DNA of 6,310 nucleotides from assembly GCA_029857925.1 (NCBI GenBank), contig JAOUGF010000133.1, positions 1-6,310 on the forward strand, written 5' to 3'. Below are positions 5,177 to 6,310 of the stretch, piece by piece; the stretch's first letter is position 1; each line of letters opens with the position of its first letter. Made by a program: the position numbers and the translations under genes. Source of the DNA: Gammaproteobacteria bacterium. GTDB lineage: Bacteria; Pseudomonadota; Gammaproteobacteria; S012-40. The notes under the pieces were generated by a model. That model saw only the letters and a program-made list of their open reading frames with translations, made no database searches and had not been told where the DNA came from.

Positions 5177-5812
5177 ATGAGCCTGCGGACCAAAGAACCG
5201 AGCACCCAAGTCTATTTCGTCAGACATGGCAAAACAGATTACCCCGATAATCGTATCTATTGCGACGATCGCGAAGATCCTCAGTTGAGTGAAGAAGGAT
5301 ACCAGCAAGCGCGCGCGATGGCAGAATATTTTGCATCCCTAGGCGCATGTCGCTTATTGGTCAGCCCGGCCGCGCGTACCTGGGCGACCGCGGAGGCCAT
5401 TGCGCGTGTGACATCCTTGTCACGAGAACCCTCGCCTTGGCTGACGGAAAGACGGTACGGTGCATGGGAAGGCCTTTATTTTGACGACATACAACGTCAA
5501 TATCCCGACGAATACCGTGCTTGGAAATCTGCACCGGTCGGCTATACCCCGCCGGGGGGGGAGGGGATGGATGCATTGAACGCGCGACTGCAAGGCGGGC
5601 TACAGGGTTTGATCACGCAGCATCGCGGAGAAATATTGGTGCTCGTGACGCATGTCGGCCCCATACGCGCGTTGGTGGCTCAGGCCTTTGATCTGCCGCC
5701 GGAGCAATCCCGGCAGCTACGTGTGGACTACGCGTCTATCACCAAGGTTGATTACGGCGTGCAACGTAATAACCTTATATTTTTGAATCACGTAAGTTAT
5801 AAAAAACTCTAA
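5177..5812 (+). CDS. Histidine phosphatase family protein (phosphoglycerate mutase superfamily)
   Basis: This 211-residue soluble enzyme has the catalytic set of the superfamily. R16-H17-G18 (VRHGKT) carries the phospho-accepting histidine, R67 sits in SPAARTWATAEA, E91 is the likely acid in LTERRYGAWEG, and H159 is in VTHVGPIRAL. Length and motifs fit the small phosphatases of the family (CobC, PhoE and similar) better than glycolytic mutase, but the substrate cannot be read from sequence. PPGGEGMD (125-132) corresponds to the usual PGGES segment; its codons contain a run of eight Gs (5554-5561). The ATG at 5177 is the only standard start before the RHG motif. Its ribosome binding site is poor: GAGGAG at 5156-5161 is about 15 bases away, which hints at low expression. 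It is divergent from the OmpR-type regulator. No cobalamin gene is nearby. Confidence 0.9.
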   Translation: MSLRTKEPSTQVYFVRHGKTDYPDNRIYCDDREDPQLSEEGYQQARAMAEYFASLGACRLLVSPAARTWATAEAIARVTSLSREPSPWLTERRYGAWEGLYFDDIQRQYPDEYRAWKSAPVGYTPPGGEGMDALNARLQGGLQGLITQHRGEILVLVTHVGPIRALVAQAFDLPPEQSRQLRVDYASITKVDYGVQRNNLIFLNHVSYKKL

Positions 5813-5936
5813 GCTTGTGGCTTGCGGTAAGCGCGCGAACAGTGGATAATGAATTCCGAATATGGTAGTCAGGGATGAATGTTAAGCCCATTCTAAGGCG
5901 TGGGCGATAAAGTCTCCACCAAGGTTTTGAGTTTGC

Positions 5937-5965
5937 TTGACATTGTGGTCGCCGGTTGCTAGATT
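5937..5965 (+). promoter_or_regulatory. Strong sigma-70 promoter for the secreted protein gene
   Basis: A perfect -35 box TTGACA (5937-5942) and a -10 box TAGATT (5960-5965) are separated by 17 bases. TGC directly before the -10 box adds an extended -10 element. Transcription should start near 5972 and give a leader of about 96 bases. It is the best promoter in the window and suggests abundant expression of the gene at 6068. Confidence 0.75.
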
Positions 5966-6043
5966 TTAATATACGGGGCTAAATAGGCGGCTCTAACGGG
6001 TTGGGAACGGTTTTTGAACATATTTGGTTCTTTCAGTGTAGCG

Positions 6044-6063
6044 TTTCTCGTTGACGAGGAGGT
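6044..6063 (+). promoter_or_regulatory. Hairpin masking the Shine-Dalgarno site of the secreted protein gene
   Basis: TTTCTCG (6044-6050) can pair with CGAGGAG (6055-6061) around a TTGA tetraloop: seven pairs, two of them G-U. The 3' arm contains most of the strong Shine-Dalgarno site GAGGAGGT (6056-6063), which lies four bases before the ATG. Folding would hide the site from ribosomes, as in RNA thermometers or other translational switches. The stem is short and may simply be weak. Confidence 0.4.
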
Positions 6064-6067
6064 TAGT

Positions 6068-6310
6068 ATGCGTAAGGGGAAGGGGTTGAAGGTCGCGGCC
6101 TTGGCAGGGGCGCTATCATCATTGTTTGCGGGGGCCAGTTTTGCGGCGCCGCCCGCTGGTTTTAATACAGGTTCATTTAATGTATCCAATGGTGTTGTAA
6201 CCAAAAATTGCGACGGTCACAAAACAACGGGATACACGACTACTTGTTCTGACCCAGTTGCCGTTGGCAAGGGTTTTATGCAAGAAATTATCTCTATTAC
6301 TGGCCCCAAT
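6068..6310 (+). CDS. Secreted protein of unknown function (3'-partial)
   Basis: The frame is open from the ATG at 6068 to the right edge, so 81 residues are visible. The start is set by the strong GAGGAGGT site. The N-terminus is a Sec signal peptide: a basic start (MRKGKGLK), a hydrophobic core (VAALAGALSSLFAG, 9-22), and a likely cut after A26 (ASFA|APPAGF). The mature part is rich in Gly, Thr, Asn and Val and has two cysteines, C48 and C60, twelve residues apart, that could form a disulfide in the periplasm or outside the cell. I do not recognise the family and assign no function. The codons after the signal peptide are more AT-rich than in the neighbouring genes. With a consensus promoter and strong ribosome site, it is probably made in quantity under some condition. 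A pilin-like or surface protein is possible, but there is no prepilin cleavage motif. Confidence 0.75.
   Translation, partial: MRKGKGLKVAALAGALSSLFAGASFAAPPAGFNTGSFNVSNGVVTKNCDGHKTTGYTTTCSDPVAVGKGFMQEIISITGPN

Noticed and set aside
3287..5905. Shared decamer AGGCGTGGGC at 3287-3296 and 5896-5905
   Set aside because: One 10-base match in about 1 kb of spacer is near chance, and the surroundings do not align.
5813..5936. Terminator for the histidine phosphatase
   Set aside because: Only short stems are present (GCTT/AAGC at 5820-5832, GCCCA/TGGGC at 5886-5905) with no following T-run.
5959..6204. Minus-strand open frame over the last promoter and gene start
   Set aside because: It overlaps a consensus promoter, a strong ribosome site and a signal peptide coded on the plus strand.

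Overview
The window looks like chromosomal DNA of a free-living proteobacterium, most likely a gammaproteobacterium. This rests on protein style: PilZ proteins, a YgaP-type rhodanese, an OmpR/PhoB regulator and a PlsC-like acyltransferase. It also rests on clear sigma-70 promoters, Shine-Dalgarno sites and REP-like palindromes between genes. No database search was possible, so the taxon is an inference. I see no tRNA, rRNA, CRISPR array, transposase or phage gene.

Layout, left to right. (1) 2-1156, +: the C-terminal part of a class C beta-lactamase-like serine hydrolase, cut by the left edge. (2) 1157-1351: a spacer with inverted repeats, four TGTGA/TCACA pentamers and a hairpin. (3) 1352-2580, +: two c-di-GMP effector genes in tandem, a receiver-PilZ response regulator and a small stand-alone PilZ protein. 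(4) 2589-2629: a hairpin with an A-tract, the terminator of the opposing gene. (5) 2643-3167, -: a membrane-anchored rhodanese of YgaP type, with a near-consensus promoter at 3253-3281. (6) 3435-4184, +: a membrane lysophospholipid acyltransferase-like protein, for which I move the start to the internal ATG with the good ribosome binding site. (7) 4185-4413: a convergent spacer with two REP-like hairpins in opposite orientation (a BIME-like pair) and other palindromes. (8) 4414-5109, -: an OmpR/PhoB response regulator. (9) 5177-5812, +: a histidine phosphatase (phosphoglycerate mutase superfamily), divergent from the regulator. (10) 5813-6067: a spacer with a very strong promoter and a leader whose last hairpin buries the Shine-Dalgarno site. 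(11) 6068-6310, +: the start of a secreted protein of unknown function, cut by the right edge.

The only clear functional unit is the PilZ pair. The first protein joins a receiver domain to PilZ, but the two acidic metal-binding residues of the receiver are asparagines. It may therefore respond to c-di-GMP without ordinary phosphorylation. The other genes look like single-gene units that are only neighbours. The most unusual non-coding signals are the REP pair, a hairpin motif shared by the 3' flanks of two genes (2600-2623 and 4191-4213), and the SD-masking hairpin before the secreted protein. None of these proves a new system.
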